From: an uncultured Formosa sp.
Lineage (GTDB): Bacteria > Bacteroidota > Bacteroidia > Flavobacteriales > Flavobacteriaceae
Length of the DNA: 64,000 nt
Reading direction: 5' to 3'
Assembly: GCF_947500765.1 (NCBI RefSeq)
Contig: NZ_CANMTH010000001.1
Span: 496,001-560,000, forward strand
Under the pieces are notes generated by a model. The model worked only from the letters and a program-made list of their open reading frames with translations, did not search any database and was not told where the DNA came from. The position numbers were made by a program, and so were the translations under genes. The stretch's first letter is position 1; every line of letters starts with the position of its first letter. This document shows, one piece after another, positions 1-8,491 of this stretch.

Positions 1-1127
1 AATTCTGAATTAATTTTTTCTTGCTGAGGATATAACATTTTAGAAATAACAATTGCTCCAGGAGCGGCCATTACAGAAGCCGTTAATAAATGTTTAGCGT
101 AAAATATTTTCAACTCTTGGTCTTCACCTCCTAAAAACCCGATGTAAGCAGCAAGGACACCACCTGCTACAGTAGCCATTCCTCCAACCATGACCAGTAG
201 AATTTCAGATCTTGTCATGCGTTCTAAATATGCTTTAATCATTAAAGGAGCTTCTGTTTGTCCCAAGAAAATATTCCCTGCAACACTTAAGCTTTCTGCA
301 CCGGAAATGCCAAGTAATTTTGTTAATACCCAAGCCATTCCTTTTACTATGACTTGAATAACACCTAAGTAAAATAACACAGATGTTAATGCAGAAAAGA
401 ATATAATTGTTGGCAGAATTTGGAATATAAAAATAAAACCAAAGCTACTCACATCCATCATACTTCCTAATAGGAACTGGCTACCTGCTTGAGTAAATTC
501 TAATGTTTTTACAAATATTTTACCAACAAATTCAAATGCGTATTGCACAAATTCAATCTTTATAACACCAATAGCTAGTATGGCTTGTGCACTTAACCCA
601 GCCCCAATAGTTTTCCAGTTAATAGCTTTTCTGTTGCTACTTAGTAAATAACAAATAAGTAATAAAATAAACATTCCTAGTAGTCCACGAAGTAAACTAT
701 TAGTTGTAAATCCTTGACTTGGAATTATAGTATCTTGTTTTGCGATAGCAATAGCGCTAGTTGAAACAGCAGACGATTTAAATTTATAAATGTTCTGTTT
801 TTCCGAAAACACTAGAGTTGTATCTGTTAATTCTGAAATTTTATAGTGTTGAATATCATCTGTTGGTGTGTCATAATAAAAGACCAATAGATTATTTTGG
901 AGCATATAATCCCCAGAGGAATCTAGTGCATTTTCACCTTTAGAAGTGATTTTGAATTCTCCTTTTTCGAATTTAAGTGTTTCAAAAGTCGTCTTTGCTG
1001 TTTCGGTGGAGTCTTCAGTTTTGGGCTGAAGTTTTTCTAACTGCCATAGTTTTTCTATGCTTTGTGCGTGTGCGCTGTTAAAAAATCCGAAAGAAATAAG
1101 AGCAAGGGCGAATAAAAGGTGTTTCAT
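1..1127 (-). CDS. CNT-family nucleoside transporter, N-terminal part (cut by window edge)
   Basis: The reading frame starts at the ATG at 1127 and is still open at base 1, so the C-terminus lies outside the window. Residues 1-22 look like a cleavable signal peptide (MKHLLFALAL..., ending SAHAQ). About 100 soluble residues resembling a lipocalin-like domain follow, and then hydrophobic segments containing GNIFLGQTEAPLMIKAYLE, the pattern expected of concentrative nucleoside transporters (NupC). Such proteins import nucleosides with Na+ or H+ across the inner membrane. The extra exported N-terminal domain is not part of classical NupC. The gene starts 15 nt after the stop of the nuclease-domain gene and is probably co-transcribed with it. 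The family call is fairly safe; the substrate is unknown. Confidence 0.85.
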   Translation of the reverse strand, partial: MKHLLFALALISFGFFNSAHAQSIEKLWQLEKLQPKTEDSTETAKTTFETLKFEKGEFKITSKGENALDSSGDYMLQNNLLVFYYDTPTDDIQHYKISELTDTTLVFSEKQNIYKFKSSAVSTSAIAIAKQDTIIPSQGFTTNSLLRGLLGMFILLLICYLLSSNRKAINWKTIGAGLSAQAILAIGVIKIEFVQYAFEFVGKIFVKTLEFTQAGSQFLLGSMMDVSSFGFIFIFQILPTIIFFSALTSVLFYLGVIQVIVKGMAWVLTKLLGISGAESLSVAGNIFLGQTEAPLMIKAYLERMTRSEILLVMVGGMATVAGGVLAAYIGFLGGEDQELKIFYAKHLLTASVMAAPGAIVISKMLYPQQEKINSE

Positions 1128-1142
1128 ACTTTTAATAGGGCT

Positions 1143-1757
1143 TTATCGTTTCGAGATTTCATCTCGAATTTTGGCAGCTTTTTCGTAGTCTTCGTTCATT
1201 ACTGCATCAGCTAGTAATTGATTTAATTCGTCTAGAGTTTTACCTTTATAACCTTCCTCTTTAGCGGGGGTTTCAAGATCTTCTGAAACTAAATCGTCTG
1301 TAAGAAAGTCAGATTGAGAGCCATCATTTTCTTTGTCAGGATTTATTTTTAAATAAATACCTGCTTTGTCTAATATGTTTTTATAAGTAAAAATAGGAGC
1401 CTGAAAGCGTAACGCTAAAGCAATAGCATCGCTTGTTCTTGCATCTATAATCTCTTCAATTTTATCGCGCTCGCAAATTAAGCTAGAATAAAACACGCCA
1501 TCTACCAATTTATGAATAATGACTTGCTTAACTGTGATGTCAAATCTATCAGAAAAATTCTTAAATAAGTCGTGAGTTAATGGGCGTGGAGGCCTAATCT
1601 CTTTTTCAAGAGCTATGGCAATAGATTGTGCCTCGAATGCACCAATAACGATAGGTAATTTACGATCACCATCTACCTCATTGAGTATTAAAGCGTAAGC
1701 GCCATTTTGCGTTTGGCTGTAGGAAATTCCCTTTATATTAAGTCTAACTAAACTCAT
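1143..1757 (-). CDS. Bifunctional nuclease (DUF151) domain protein with C-terminal UVR motif
   Basis: This 204-residue protein has an N-terminal DUF151/BFN domain (residues 1-135, including LPIVIGAFEAQSIAIALE and a DARTSDAIALALR segment). The C-terminal UvrB/UvrC-type helical motif (about 170-204, LADAVMNEDYEKAAKIRDEI) is commonly fused to this domain in Bacteroidota. The family has been linked to RNase/DNase activity, but its role in this group is not established. An acidic linker joins the domains. The gene lies between etfA and the nucleoside transporter on the same strand, and a large inverted repeat upstream separates it from etfA. Confidence 0.85.
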   Translation of the reverse strand: MSLVRLNIKGISYSQTQNGAYALILNEVDGDRKLPIVIGAFEAQSIAIALEKEIRPPRPLTHDLFKNFSDRFDITVKQVIIHKLVDGVFYSSLICERDKIEEIIDARTSDAIALALRFQAPIFTYKNILDKAGIYLKINPDKENDGSQSDFLTDDLVSEDLETPAKEEGYKGKTLDELNQLLADAVMNEDYEKAAKIRDEISKR

Positions 1758-1770
1758 AATTTAAAAACAC

Positions 1771-1902
1771 AAAAGACTGTTTAAATTAGGACTTTACCAA
1801 ACCTATTCTACATTTTTTGTGTAAAACAATATGTGGAAATGGGCGAACTCCTTTAAATTTTAATAAAAATTTGAAGGGTAGGAGTCTTTTAAACAGTCTT
1901 TT
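1771..1902. repeat. 132-bp nested inverted repeat between etfA and the nuclease-domain gene
   Basis: A perfect 15-bp inverted repeat (AAAAGACTGTTTAAA at 1771-1785, its complement at 1888-1902) encloses a second pair (ACTCCT 1847-1852, AGGAGT 1880-1885) and an inner AAATTTT/AAAATTT pair. On the minus strand the structure could end etfBA transcription or form a long 5' leader for the downstream gene. A small non-autonomous mobile element (MITE) is also possible, but no clear target-site duplication is seen and no second copy was noticed in the window. Confidence 0.6.
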
Positions 1903-1925
1903 TATTGATATAATTTTAAAAAAAA

Positions 1926-2888
1926 TTAAGCATTTTGAGCTTTAAAAGCTTTTAATTTTTCGATTAGTGCAGGGACAACTTCAAAAGCATCTCCTATTAC
2001 GCCATAATCTGCAGCTTTAAAGAATGGTGCCTCTGGATCTGTATTGATTACTAATTTAACTTTAGAAGCATTAATACCTGCTAAATGTTGAATTGCTCCT
2101 GAAATACCTATTGCAATATATAAGTTTGCGGCTACAGGTTTTCCTGTTTGTCCTACGTGTTCTCCGTGTGGTCTCCAACCTAAGTCTGAAACAGGTTTAG
2201 AACATGCTGTTGCTGCACCTAAAACATCTGCTAATTCTTCAATCATTCCCCAGTTTTCAGGTCCTTTTAAACCACGACCACCAGAGACTACAATGTCTGC
2301 ATCTGCTATAGTTACTTTGTCTGTAACTTTATCTACAGATTCGACATGCACGCCGTTATCTGGTATTGATGGTGAATAATGAGTTACTTCAGCTTCTGTG
2401 ATATGTTCTTTTATTCCGAAAGAATTATTAGATAATCCAACTAATTTAGTTGACGTACTTATACTTGTTTCGTTGAAAGCTTTGTTTGTAAACGCTGTAC
2501 GTTTTACAGTAAAAGGCGATAAATTTGTTGGAAGCGCAACAACATTAGATGCGTAACCTGCTTTTAATTCGATAGCTAATAATGGTGCTAAATATTTACT
2601 ATCTGCGCTAGAACTAACCACGACGACTTTAGAGCCTTCTTCTGCTGCTGCCTGATTTATAACATGAGCATAAGATTTTGCATTAAACGTATCTAGTTTG
2701 GAGTCTTTAATGTTTAAAACTTTAGTAACGCCGTAGGTTCCCAATAAAGAAGGATCTTCTGCATTAATTGAAACAGCTGTAACAGATGTTCCTAATTGAT
2801 CGGCTATAGCTCTGGCGTAAGACGCTACTTCGAAAGCTACTTTTTTAAATTTTCCTTGTTCTGATTCTGTATATACTAAAACTGACAT
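1926..2888 (-). CDS. etfA: Electron transfer flavoprotein alpha subunit
   Basis: The 320 residues are the usual EtfA length. The C-terminal FAD-binding half is well conserved: SGGRGLKGPENW, then CSKPVSDLGWRPHGEHVGQTG and LYIAIGISGAIQHLAG, ending with NTDPEAPFFKAADYGVIGD. With EtfB it forms the soluble heterodimer that passes electrons from acyl-CoA and other dehydrogenases to ETF:quinone oxidoreductase. It lies 55 nt downstream of etfB on the same strand, forming an etfBA operon. The start is the ATG at 2888. Confidence 0.95.
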   Translation of the reverse strand: MSVLVYTESEQGKFKKVAFEVASYARAIADQLGTSVTAVSINAEDPSLLGTYGVTKVLNIKDSKLDTFNAKSYAHVINQAAAEEGSKVVVVSSSADSKYLAPLLAIELKAGYASNVVALPTNLSPFTVKRTAFTNKAFNETSISTSTKLVGLSNNSFGIKEHITEAEVTHYSPSIPDNGVHVESVDKVTDKVTIADADIVVSGGRGLKGPENWGMIEELADVLGAATACSKPVSDLGWRPHGEHVGQTGKPVAANLYIAIGISGAIQHLAGINASKVKLVINTDPEAPFFKAADYGVIGDAFEVVPALIEKLKAFKAQNA

Positions 2889-2943
2889 AGTGTTTTTAAG
2901 TTTTTAATTTCAATACAAACTAATTCTTGATATTGAAATGTGA

Positions 2944-3690
2944 TTAAATGACTTTAGCTTCTGTATGAAGTAAATTAACTAACTCGTCTAAATTGTCTGG
3001 AGATACAAGTGTTACAGCTCCTTTAGGCGTTGGTTTTTCAAATTTTACAGAAACGGTTTCTGTAGAAGCTTCAATGGGCTCTACTATAGTTAATGGTTTT
3101 TTACGAGCCATCATAATACCTCGCATATTTGGAATACGTAAATCGCTTTCTTCAACTAAGCCTTTTTGTGCGCCTATAACTAAAGGTAAAGTTGTATTAA
3201 CGGTTTCTTTTCCGCCGTCAATTTCACGAACAGCTTTTACATTTGTGCCATCAATATCTAAGCTAATACATGTATTTATAAAGTTTGCATTGGTTAATCC
3301 TGCAAGCATGCCTGGTACCATACCGCCGTTATAATCTATAGATTCACGACCAGCAATTACTAAATCGTAAGCGCCGTCTTTTACTACTTTAGCTAATTGT
3401 TCTGCCACAGCAAAACCGTCTAAAGCAGGGGTATTAACACGTATAGCGCCATCTGCACCAAGTGCAAGCGCTTTACGTAATGTTGGTTCGGTTTCAGGGC
3501 CACCAACATTTACAACATCTACTGTAGCACCTTGTTTTTCCTTAAACCACATGGCACGTGTTAAGCCATATTCGTCGTTAGGGTTTATTATAAATTGCAC
3601 ACCATTGGTGTCAAATTTGGTATCGCCTTCTGAAAAATTTATTTTTGAAGTCGTATCTGGAACGTGACTAATACACACTAAAATTTTCAT
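2944..3690 (-). CDS. etfB: Electron transfer flavoprotein beta subunit
   Basis: This 248-residue protein begins MKILVCISHVPDTTSKI and contains the family's NPNDEYGLTRAMWFKE segment, an adenine-nucleotide-binding region (VIAGRESIDYNGGMVPGMLA) and the C-terminal KKPLTIVEP motif. It is the AMP-binding partner of EtfA in the ETF heterodimer. It is the first gene of etfBA; about 110 nt separate it from the outer-membrane barrel gene upstream, so it probably has its own promoter there, although no clear promoter was identified. Confidence 0.95.
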   Translation of the reverse strand: MKILVCISHVPDTTSKINFSEGDTKFDTNGVQFIINPNDEYGLTRAMWFKEKQGATVDVVNVGGPETEPTLRKALALGADGAIRVNTPALDGFAVAEQLAKVVKDGAYDLVIAGRESIDYNGGMVPGMLAGLTNANFINTCISLDIDGTNVKAVREIDGGKETVNTTLPLVIGAQKGLVEESDLRIPNMRGIMMARKKPLTIVEPIEASTETVSVKFEKPTPKGAVTLVSPDNLDELVNLLHTEAKVI

Positions 3691-3802
3691 AATATTTGTT
3701 TGTTATAATAAGTATAGTTTTATCTGGATACGAAGTTATTGAATTTTATTTAAATTTTACTATGCGTGCATAGTAAATAATCAAAAAAAGAGTTAAAAAT
3801 TG

Positions 3803-6469
3803 CTAAATCCTGAATTTACTTCCAACAAGTATGTAACCGGAAAGGATTGAACTTGTGCGTTCTTCGTAATAACTAGGCGAACTATTATTCTCTAAAATAG
3901 TGTTGTTGTCTAGGTTAAGAATATTATTCCCCGTTATATAAAACTCCCACTTAGATTCCGCTTTTTTATATCTTAATCTTGGACTTAAATTATAAATATT
4001 CCGTTTTAAGTCGTTATTATTATAAGAGGTAATGTTAGACTCTAAATACCAAAACAAATGTGCCGAAATTTTTCCGTTAAGATTTATTGAAGGTTGTGAA
4101 ATTTGAAGCGAACTCGTATTGTCTTGGTCGTTATACGTGGTTTTTGAAAATTTATAGCCCAGATCGAAATTAATTAAGGCATTTTTAAAATTACTTTTTA
4201 ATTTAACAATGCTGGAGATGTTCTCGTTTTTATATTGGAAAGATGTACTCTCTTGGAAGTAATCTGTGTTCGTATTACTGTAAGACAAACTGCCAGAAAA
4301 CGCAAGAGGCAACGTGTTTAAAGATTTTTCTAAAAACACAAATGTGCTAAACATATTATCTTTGTTAATAATCTTGTTTTTAGATACAGAGACGTTTTCT
4401 GTATTTATTATATTATTCCCGATAGACTTGTTTTTTATAGTGTAAGACGCATTAAAAATATAAGAGAGCTTAGCTTTTGGTTTAAATATAAAATGGCTTG
4501 CACTTATTTGATGAAAAGGAAGTAACGCGTTTGGTAAAACATCTTCGTTTATTATTAAAGTTCTATAATCTTTAATAATAAATGCATCGTTTAAAAAATG
4601 TATAGTTGGTGTTTTATTAGAATATGTATACGTTAAATCTGCAATATTGTTAGCGCTAAATTGAGCTTTTATAGCGGAATTTAAACCTAGAAAATTTTCG
4701 TGACTAACATTTGAATTATACGTATTCGCTAAATAATTATAATTAATTCCTATGGTGTATTTTAATGTTTTTGAAATTTTAAAATCAAAATCGATACCAT
4801 TTTTTGTTGCGAGTTGGTTTAATGATAACTTGTTGTAAAAAGCATCAAGGTTGTTTGTGTTAGAGTATAATTTACTGTTTGTAAGTGTCGATTGGTTATA
4901 TAATTCTATTGAAGCTTTTGCGTAGTTTAAAGTGTAGCTCAGGTTAAAATTTGTTTCGTTTAACGAGGTATTTAATTTTTGTTTCGCGGTGTAAAAATCA
5001 GTATCAAAATTAAGATCAAGAAATGTATCTGTAGCATTTATATCTTTTTTTGAATTGGTCTCTAAATATTTAAAAGATAAACCTGTGCTAAAAAGATTGG
5101 AGCTTATTGTTTTATTGAAACTAAGATTAGATTGAAAACTTGTTTTTTTAGGTTTTGTAAATTCGTTAACGTTATTGAGTTCTGAATTTGTGGTGTTCTC
5201 TATGCGTTTTTCTTGGTCTGTATTATCTATGTTTAATGCGTTTAAAAAGGTGAATACACTTGTTGTAGAAGGTTTGTAAATAGATTTAAGTTGTAACGTA
5301 CCAAAAAAGTTCTTCTCAAGAATGTTGTAGTTTTCTAATATGTCTTGTTCTATTTGTGTGTCGTTAAACACTAATTTTCTATTGTATGTTTCTTCTTGTT
5401 TTACATGATTTATAATACCGTAAACATCTATTTTGGTTTTTTCTGAAGGATTTATAATGCTGCTTAATGCAATAAAATTATTTGTTTTAGAAGCGACGTT
5501 GGTACTAGAATTTAGAAACCGTGGCAAATCTTCTAATTTAGAAAAGACTACTTTGCTATTTCCTTTAGAGTTACTTATTGCATCTGTGTCTGTAAGCGTG
5601 TAATAATCTTGAATTGTCATTGTGGTTTCTCCTAAATTATTGGAGTTAGGCAGTAATGAGAATTTTACCTTTTTGCCAAAGTTAAAAAGAGCGCCTTTAA
5701 TTTTATATTTATCTTCAATACCAACATGTGTTTCTACATGTCCTGTAAATTTGTTTTTAAACTCATCTTTTATATTAATATTTAACGCTGTTAATCCTGT
5801 TTTACTATTGGGAGTAATCGATTCAAAATCTTTGTAATTTCTAATTAATTCGGCATTCTTAACCATCTCAGAACTTATGTTTTCTGTGGCTAATTGATGC
5901 TGACTTTTGTATAGGTTTTCACCATCTATTAACAATCTGTCAATTTCTTTACCATTGGCTGTAATTTTACCGCTTTCGTTAATGCCAAGTCCTGGTAATT
6001 TTGTTATAATATCTTTTAAGCTTTCTTCTGTGCCGTTTAAAAACTTATCAATTTTATATTGGGTAACATCTCCTTTTTGTACAATACCATTGTTTTCGGC
6101 TTTCAGAATAATTTCTTCTAATTCGGTATTATTTTCAGCTAAAACAATGGTGTCTAGTTGTAAATTAGAGGTTGTAATACTTATATTTTGGTTAATTGTT
6201 TTGTAACCCAAATAACTTATTTTTAAAATATAAGAACCAGGCTTAGATAAAAGTTCGAACTCTCCAGTAATATTAGATGTTGTATACGTAGAAATAAGAC
6301 CAGTTTCTGCTTTTTTTAAAATAATATTTGCACCAGAAATAACGTCCTGCTTACTGTCTTTAATAAGACCAATAATTTTAGTTTGACAAAAGATAAAGTT
6401 TGGCAGAAATAAAAAAAAACAGAACAACTGCTTTTTTAATACGGTATTATGTAATATTTTTTTTAGCAT
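3803..6469 (-). CDS. Outer-membrane beta-barrel protein with CarboxypepD_reg-like N-terminal domain
   Basis: The 888 residues start with a signal peptide (about 1-29, ending FIFCQ). A carboxypeptidase-regulatory-like domain (about 30-115) follows, then a plug-like region with KLPGLGINESGKITANGKEI and LLIDGENLYKSQHQLATENIS, then a long barrel region of alternating aromatic strands ending LVGSKFRI. This is the OMP_b-brl_3/TonB-receptor-like type; the ligand is unknown. The start codon lies 2 nt after the stop of the upstream GLPGLI gene, which implies translational coupling. The same pairing recurs at 17840-21438. Confidence 0.85.
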   Translation of the reverse strand: MLKKILHNTVLKKQLFCFFLFLPNFIFCQTKIIGLIKDSKQDVISGANIILKKAETGLISTYTTSNITGEFELLSKPGSYILKISYLGYKTINQNISITTSNLQLDTIVLAENNTELEEIILKAENNGIVQKGDVTQYKIDKFLNGTEESLKDIITKLPGLGINESGKITANGKEIDRLLIDGENLYKSQHQLATENISSEMVKNAELIRNYKDFESITPNSKTGLTALNINIKDEFKNKFTGHVETHVGIEDKYKIKGALFNFGKKVKFSLLPNSNNLGETTMTIQDYYTLTDTDAISNSKGNSKVVFSKLEDLPRFLNSSTNVASKTNNFIALSSIINPSEKTKIDVYGIINHVKQEETYNRKLVFNDTQIEQDILENYNILEKNFFGTLQLKSIYKPSTTSVFTFLNALNIDNTDQEKRIENTTNSELNNVNEFTKPKKTSFQSNLSFNKTISSNLFSTGLSFKYLETNSKKDINATDTFLDLNFDTDFYTAKQKLNTSLNETNFNLSYTLNYAKASIELYNQSTLTNSKLYSNTNNLDAFYNKLSLNQLATKNGIDFDFKISKTLKYTIGINYNYLANTYNSNVSHENFLGLNSAIKAQFSANNIADLTYTYSNKTPTIHFLNDAFIIKDYRTLIINEDVLPNALLPFHQISASHFIFKPKAKLSYIFNASYTIKNKSIGNNIINTENVSVSKNKIINKDNMFSTFVFLEKSLNTLPLAFSGSLSYSNTNTDYFQESTSFQYKNENISSIVKLKSNFKNALINFDLGYKFSKTTYNDQDNTSSLQISQPSINLNGKISAHLFWYLESNITSYNNNDLKRNIYNLSPRLRYKKAESKWEFYITGNNILNLDNNTILENNSSPSYYEERTSSILSGYILVGSKFRI

Positions 6470-6471
6470 TA

Positions 6472-7179
6472 CTATTTATTCATCATTTGTAATTGAAAAC
6501 CATTAATGCTTATTAATTCACTTTCGTTTTTAGGTGCTTCAATTTCTGTGTTTGTATCTTTAAAGAATTTCAGTTTTTCAAATTTAATTAATGTGTTTTT
6601 ATTATCGACTTGTAAAATTAAACCAGGAAGTCCATTATAAATTTTTGGACCATCGCTAATAGGGATTTCCTCTGTGTACCAGGCTGTAATATATTGTTTT
6701 CTTCCAAAGCTAATTTTTTCAGCTGTAGCTTTTTTACACGTATATCCAATAATGGTTTGGGTCTCGTTTTGTAACGTCCAATTATAAGTTGGAATATTGT
6801 CTTTTATACTTGTGTTTTCTGTAATTAATTGTCTGTTTTTCTTTTCGCCTTCTAAGCGAAAAACATCATTAATGTAATCCTTATAAATAATTAATTTATT
6901 TGATCTTATTATTGCTTTAGTAGTCTTCATTGTTAAGCCTTCTACATCTGGGTGTTCTACAATAATAGTGTCTACAGAAGTGCTTTCGTTAGAGATTAAT
7001 TCTTGTATAGATTTATTGTTTGAAAATGTATAACTAGTATAAATTGGTTTTTTTTCTTTTTCAGACAGCTCTGTTTCGTCTCCAATACCTATCAATGGAT
7101 TTATAGTTATAATACCTTTTAGGGTTTGGGCATAATTTAATGAGGTTGTAAGTAATATAATTAGGGACAGTTTTTTCAT
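6472..7179 (-). CDS. GLPGLI family protein, copy A
   Basis: This 235-residue protein has a short signal peptide (about 1-17, ending LNYAQ) and the family signature NGLPGLILQVDNKNTLIKFEKL near the C-terminus. Before the signature is a conserved IGYTCKKATA...AWYTEEIPI block. GLPGLI proteins are exported Bacteroidota proteins of unknown function, often next to outer-membrane barrel genes, as here. A closely related but interrupted copy lies about 430 nt upstream; both end QLQMMNK. The gene is translationally coupled to the barrel gene downstream. Confidence 0.88.
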   Translation of the reverse strand: MKKLSLIILLTTSLNYAQTLKGIITINPLIGIGDETELSEKEKKPIYTSYTFSNNKSIQELISNESTSVDTIIVEHPDVEGLTMKTTKAIIRSNKLIIYKDYINDVFRLEGEKKNRQLITENTSIKDNIPTYNWTLQNETQTIIGYTCKKATAEKISFGRKQYITAWYTEEIPISDGPKIYNGLPGLILQVDNKNTLIKFEKLKFFKDTNTEIEAPKNESELISINGFQLQMMNK

Positions 7180-7234
7180 TGATTATTTTTTATAACTCAG
7201 GGAAGAATTTGTTCCACCCCTGAGTTGTATTGTT

Positions 7235-7429
7235 TTAAAGTTCAACTTTAGTACATATGTAAGTTGTTGTAAATGTAACACTTCCGTCCAAATCGTTCGT
7301 CTCTTCACTTTCAGAGAATTTCACACACCAGTACCAATCTTCTTCGAGCTTGTTGTCTTCAATCGTCTTAACAGATTCAACTTTTAAATTTAAAGATTCG
7401 TTGATTTCATTTGTATTGGCGTTACTCAT
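7235..7429 (-). CDS. Small peptide with a Cys pair; signal peptide apparently frameshifted
   Basis: The frame encodes 64 residues starting MSNANTNEINESLN and containing two cysteines (EDWYWC and YICTK). It lies between the two GLPGLI copies. Just upstream in another frame, an ATG at 7476 encodes MKKIILNVIAIVSFLL followed at once by TGA. Adding one base near the junction would fuse this hydrophobic leader to MSNANTNE, giving a typical exported peptide with a plausible cleavage site after SNA. The gene is therefore either disrupted or carries a sequencing error. I recognise no family; comparison with other short Bacteroidota secreted peptides is only by architecture. Confidence 0.5.
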   Translation of the reverse strand: MSNANTNEINESLNLKVESVKTIEDNKLEEDWYWCVKFSESEETNDLDGSVTFTTTYICTKVEL

Positions 7430-7602
7430 AAAAGAAAAGAAACAATAGCAATAACATTTAAAATAATTTTTTTCATAACATATAGGTTTTTATGTTAATA
7501 CTAACTAAGGAATAAAAAAAACGATATGTGAAATATTTTGAATGTTTAAGTTTTAATTTGATTTCATTTTTGTTAAAATGCTATAAATTAGGTGTTTTTT
7601 TG

Positions 7603-8325
7603 TTATTTATTCATCATTTGTAATTGATATCCCTTAATGCTTATTAATTCACTTTCGTTTTTAGGGGCTTCAATTTCTGTGTTTGTATCTTTAGAGTATT
7701 TTAATTTTTCAAATTTAATTAATACGTTATTGTTTGTATTAACCTGTAAAATTAAACCAGGAAGACCATTAAAATCTTTTGGGCCATCATTAATCGGGAT
7801 ATCTTCTGTGTACCATGCTGTAATGTGCTGTTTTCTAACTCCCATAATTCTTTCAGCTGTGGCTTTTTTACACGTATACCCAAGGATAGTTTGTGTTTCG
7901 TTTTGCAAAATCCAATTAAAACTAGGAATGTGGTCTTTAATACTTATCTATTCGGTAACTAAATTACGATTTTTCTGAGAGGCTTCTAGTCGAAACACAT
8001 CATTGATAAAGTCTTTGTAAATAATTAATTTATTTGCATTTATGTTTATTTCTGTGGTTTCCATTGTTAGGCCATCTACGTTAGGGTGTTCTACAATAAC
8101 GGTATCTATAGTAGTGCCTTCTGTAGAAATTAATTTTTGAATAGATTTGTTATTGGAAAAGGTGTAACTGTGGTATTTTGGTATTTTGTTTTTTTTAGAT
8201 AATACAGTGTTGTCTCCAATCCCTCGCAATGGGTTTATAGTTATAATACCTTTTAGGGTTTGGGTGTGACTAAAAGAAGATATTAATAAGGCTATAATAA
8301 GACAGTTTTTAAGTTTTAGAGGCAT
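7603..8325 (-). pseudogene. GLPGLI family protein, copy B, interrupted by an in-frame TAG
   Basis: Read through, the frame encodes 240 residues in colinear alignment with copy A: signal peptide (ending SHTQ), TLKGIITINPL, the NETQTILGYTCKKATAER block, then NGLPGLILQVNTN. A single TAG follows ...NLVTE at about 7948-7950, where copy A continues ITEN. Both parts are in the same frame, so this is a nonsense mutation and not a frameshift. The second part could restart at an internal ATG (7908) but would lack a signal peptide. DNA identity with copy A is high, indicating a fairly recent tandem duplication. Confidence 0.8.
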
Positions 8326-8442
8326 AGATTATATTTTGGTGGTTTAGTTTAGTAAACATAATTTAATTTTAACCTTTTTAAGCTCGTTACTAGTGCTTTC
8401 AAAGTTATTTTTCAATTTAATGAATTAATAATAATTCTTTTA

Positions 8443-8472
8443 TTGAAAGTTTTCTATTTATTGTTATTTTTG
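8443..8472 (+). promoter_or_regulatory. sigma-ABfr-type promoter of pdhB
   Basis: TTG at 8443-8445, a 19-nt spacer and TATTTTTG (TAnnTTTG) at 8465-8472 match the Bacteroidota -33/-7 consensus. Transcription would start near 8479, about 13 nt before the pdhB start codon. Confidence 0.7.
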
Positions 8473-8491
8473 TGTTCTTAAAATATGATAC

